A stretch of DNA of 64,000 bases from Bacteroidota bacterium (GTDB lineage: Bacteria; Bacteroidota; Bacteroidia; 2-12-FULL-35-15): assembly GCA_017303895.1 (NCBI GenBank), contig JAFLBF010000002.1, forward strand, positions 1 through 64,000, given 5' to 3'. How positions within the stretch are numbered: the stretch's first letter is position 1; each line of letters starts with the position of its first letter. Shown piece after piece: positions 62,255 through 64,000 of the stretch. The notes under the pieces were generated by a model. The model searched no databases. It had not been told where the DNA came from and worked only from the letters and a program-made list of their open reading frames with translations. A program made the translations under genes and the position numbers.

Positions 62255-62279
62255 GCGCTTAATTTAAGCGCGAAAGATA
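62255..62279 (-). promoter_or_regulatory. gatB 5' region: -7-like box followed by palindrome
   Basis: On the minus strand TATCTTTC (62272-62279) resembles the -7 consensus. Directly after it GCGCTTAA-a-TTAAGCGC (62255-62271) forms a perfect palindrome with a one-base centre, ending nine bases before the gatB start. It could be an operator or a hairpin that affects translation. Confidence 0.4.
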
Positions 62280-62350
62280 CGAAAAAATACGACTCGTTTT
62301 ATGGCAAAAATCGAGTGAGTAATAGCCGATTCAAGGTTACTGAATACCGG

Positions 62351-63775
62351 CTATTTTTTGATCACTTTTTGGGTGTAATTCAGCTCTTTTCCGGTGATCT
62401 TTAGGATATAGATACCAATAGCCAGTTCCGATAATTTTATGATCTTGGAATGGTTGCCACTGCTCATCCGCTCTCTGGAACTTAAAATACTACGTCCCGA
62501 AAGGTCAATCAACTCAAATACAATTTCATCATTGTCTTTTAAAAGGATCGATACGGATATGTTTTCAGAAGTAGGATTAGGGTAGATAAAAGCAGAGTTG
62601 TTGTTTGTTTGCATCGATTCATTTATTCCGAGGGCAATGTGTGCATCCAGAACAAATAATCCGTTTTGCATATCGTTGGCAACAATGTTTCCGCTTGGAA
62701 GATCCACGTATGCACCCCAATTCCCATGGTAGGCAGGGTTAGAATACCCATCATTTTGTCCCTTAAGTGTATCCGTGTCAAAATAGCCTGTTCTAACAGG
62801 TGTAGTTGGATTGCTGATGTCGAAAATTTGTAATCCATCCTGGTAATATGATAATATCAAACGGTCATTTCCAATAATGTATGGATTATGTGGTGTAGCC
62901 CCTTCATTTGATTTGAAAGTAGATGCAATGGACATGTTCTGCAGATCCGTTACATCAAGGATCTTTACAGCCATATTTACCGGTACTTCATCGCAGAAAA
63001 CAAGTGTTTTGCCATTGGCAGTTAAAAAACTGCTATGGTTGTAGCCTTGATCTGGATAGGATGTAAGTGAATTGATCGGGCTGAAAGTATTGCTGCCGGG
63101 ATTGTAGGTGTACATAAACAAACCTTGATATCCACAGGATGCATAAACCGTATCGTTTCTTACGAACATATCATGAACATGATTAATGTTTGCATCATCA
63201 TCATTCAGTTTTCGTAGAAGTGTAGGATTGGCAGGGTCTGCCAAGCTATAAACGATCATCGAATAGTGTCCACCGGTGCCAGGATAGGTAACGCTACCAC
63301 AATATAATTTGTCGCCATCTACATACAATGTATGAGAACGCTCAAAGATCGTTACATCGTCATGTACTACATGTACAGAATCCGGTAAATAGCTGAGGTC
63401 TATGATCTGAAAGCTATTGGGGGAACCATCGTCACTGATCGCGTACAGATAGTTGCCGTATGTTTTGTATTCCCTCCAAATACATTGATTTCTTCTGCCT
63501 GGAACATAGTCCACTTCGATAGGGTTTGTAGGTGTAGATATGTCGATAATATAAGTTCCGCTACTTGATCCCACAATAGCATATTCTTTGTTGTTGTCAC
63601 TCGTATCTACCCAGGCCCAGCAACCGTTATATTTAATGCCATATGCAGGCTCTGCAACTTCAGTAGGGTTATACCAGCGTCCTAATAAAGAGATATTTTG
63701 AGCATCGTATTGTGCTTGTAAGGTTGATGTAGTAGCAAAAATTAATATAGCTAAAAGGGATGATCTTGTTTTCAT
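62351..63775 (-). CDS. Choice-of-anchor B family protein with T9SS sorting domain
   Basis: The 474 residues start with a signal peptide (ending LQAQ). The mature part (25-385) reads as a beta-propeller of the choice-of-anchor B or LVIVD type: YAIVGSSSGTYIIDISTPTN, YKTYGNYLYAISDDGSPNSF, LYVDGDKLYCGSVTYPG, MFVRNDTVYASCGYQGLFMY, GLQIFDISNPTTPVRTGYFD. A T9SS type A sorting domain starts IYPNPTSENISVSI. It would be secreted or surface-bound. No enzymatic residues were recognised. Confidence 0.82.
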   Translation of the reverse strand: MKTRSSLLAILIFATTSTLQAQYDAQNISLLGRWYNPTEVAEPAYGIKYNGCWAWVDTSDNNKEYAIVGSSSGTYIIDISTPTNPIEVDYVPGRRNQCIWREYKTYGNYLYAISDDGSPNSFQIIDLSYLPDSVHVVHDDVTIFERSHTLYVDGDKLYCGSVTYPGTGGHYSMIVYSLADPANPTLLRKLNDDDANINHVHDMFVRNDTVYASCGYQGLFMYTYNPGSNTFSPINSLTSYPDQGYNHSSFLTANGKTLVFCDEVPVNMAVKILDVTDLQNMSIASTFKSNEGATPHNPYIIGNDRLILSYYQDGLQIFDISNPTTPVRTGYFDTDTLKGQNDGYSNPAYHGNWGAYVDLPSGNIVANDMQNGLFVLDAHIALGINESMQTNNNSAFIYPNPTSENISVSILLKDNDEIVFELIDLSGRSILSSRERMSSGNHSKIIKLSELAIGIYILKITGKELNYTQKVIKK

Positions 63776-63874
63776 GTTACGCAGTTAGGAGAGATAAAGA
63801 TACACATAAAATTGTGTTTTTAAAAGTGGAAAATATACATCTAAAACACTACATTTATCTTCACAACAAAATGT

Positions 63875-64000
63875 ATGAAAACATCCTTTAAAGCATTATT
63901 GGATCTACTTAAAAAGATCTGTAACAAATATGATACAGTTAGTGAGGAGCAAAAAAATAATTTACTCCTATCATTAGTGAAATGTAAACTTCCTGTTTCG
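63875..64000 (+). CDS. Start of a gene running out of the window
   Basis: An ATG opens a frame of 42 codons with no stop before the window ends. It begins MKTSFKALLDLLKKICNKYD and continues TVSEEQKNNLLLSLVKCKLP, a helical-looking N-terminus without a signal peptide. Too short to assign. The start is provisional because only this ATG and the open frame support it. Confidence 0.4.
   Translation, partial: MKTSFKALLDLLKKICNKYDTVSEEQKNNLLLSLVKCKLPVS

Overview
The window comes from a low-GC member of the Bacteroidota. The evidence is consistent: type IX secretion (T9SS) and gliding genes (gldJ, a porP/sprF gene, porU, porV), several secreted proteins with a C-terminal T9SS type A sorting domain, TonB-dependent receptors, HmuY-type haem proteins, the Bacteroidota families DUF4290 and DUF6624, a bacillithiol-type YtxJ protein, and promoter elements of the TAnnTTTG form. 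Nothing in the sequence fixes the genus. No phage, transposase or CRISPR array is visible; most of the window looks like ordinary chromosome.

Layout. 1-7.96 kb: the 3' part of a TonB receptor, purB with a hydrolase/TPR lipoprotein, then on the minus strand cdd, pdhA and pdhC. 8.1-16.2 kb: a compact eight-gene plus-strand operon: arylsulfotransferase-like T9SS protein, a T9SS protein with two glycogen-binding-like domains, CotH kinase with lamin-tail and T9SS domains, a lipoprotein, a repeat protein, VTC polyphosphate polymerase, DUF4956 membrane protein and a DUF2490 outer-membrane protein. This is the stronger of two candidates for an undescribed system. 16.2-25.8 kb: lipA, a membrane protein, OsmC, YtxJ with two tiny paralogous lipoproteins, ung, a T9SS-exported alpha/beta hydrolase with polyester-hydrolase-like features, a helical protein of unknown role, yidC and a DUF6624 lipoprotein. 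25.8-33.8 kb: T9SS/gliding block gldJ-porP divergent from porU-porV. 33.8-44.5 kb: housekeeping genes (ispF, thyA, nucleoside transporter, bifunctional nuclease, etfBA, DUF4290, psd, gapA, a PLP sulfur-amino-acid lyase with a divergent Lrp regulator) and a cysteine/lysine-rich secreted peptide.

44.5-51.9 kb: a seven-gene minus-strand haem-acquisition operon: T9SS-exported HmuY, lipoprotein CbiX-type chelatase, PepSY membrane protein, TonB receptor, HmuY lipoprotein, 36-residue membrane protein and di-haem peroxidase. It is the second candidate system, because all of its chemistry would lie outside the cytoplasm. 52-64 kb: a LuxR regulator with a degenerate receiver, a GldJ/GldK-like paralogue, a U32 peptidase-family protein, tRNA-Arg(CCU) with a duplicated 3' end, lpxH, an M1 peptidase fused to a probable beta-barrel, a TlpA-family thioredoxin, gatB, a T9SS choice-of-anchor protein, and the first 42 codons of a gene leaving the window.

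All functional calls rest on reading motifs and remembered families; no database search was run. Start codons were moved from the longest open frame to a nearer ATG where a signal peptide, family start or spacing supported it, and this is stated in each entry.
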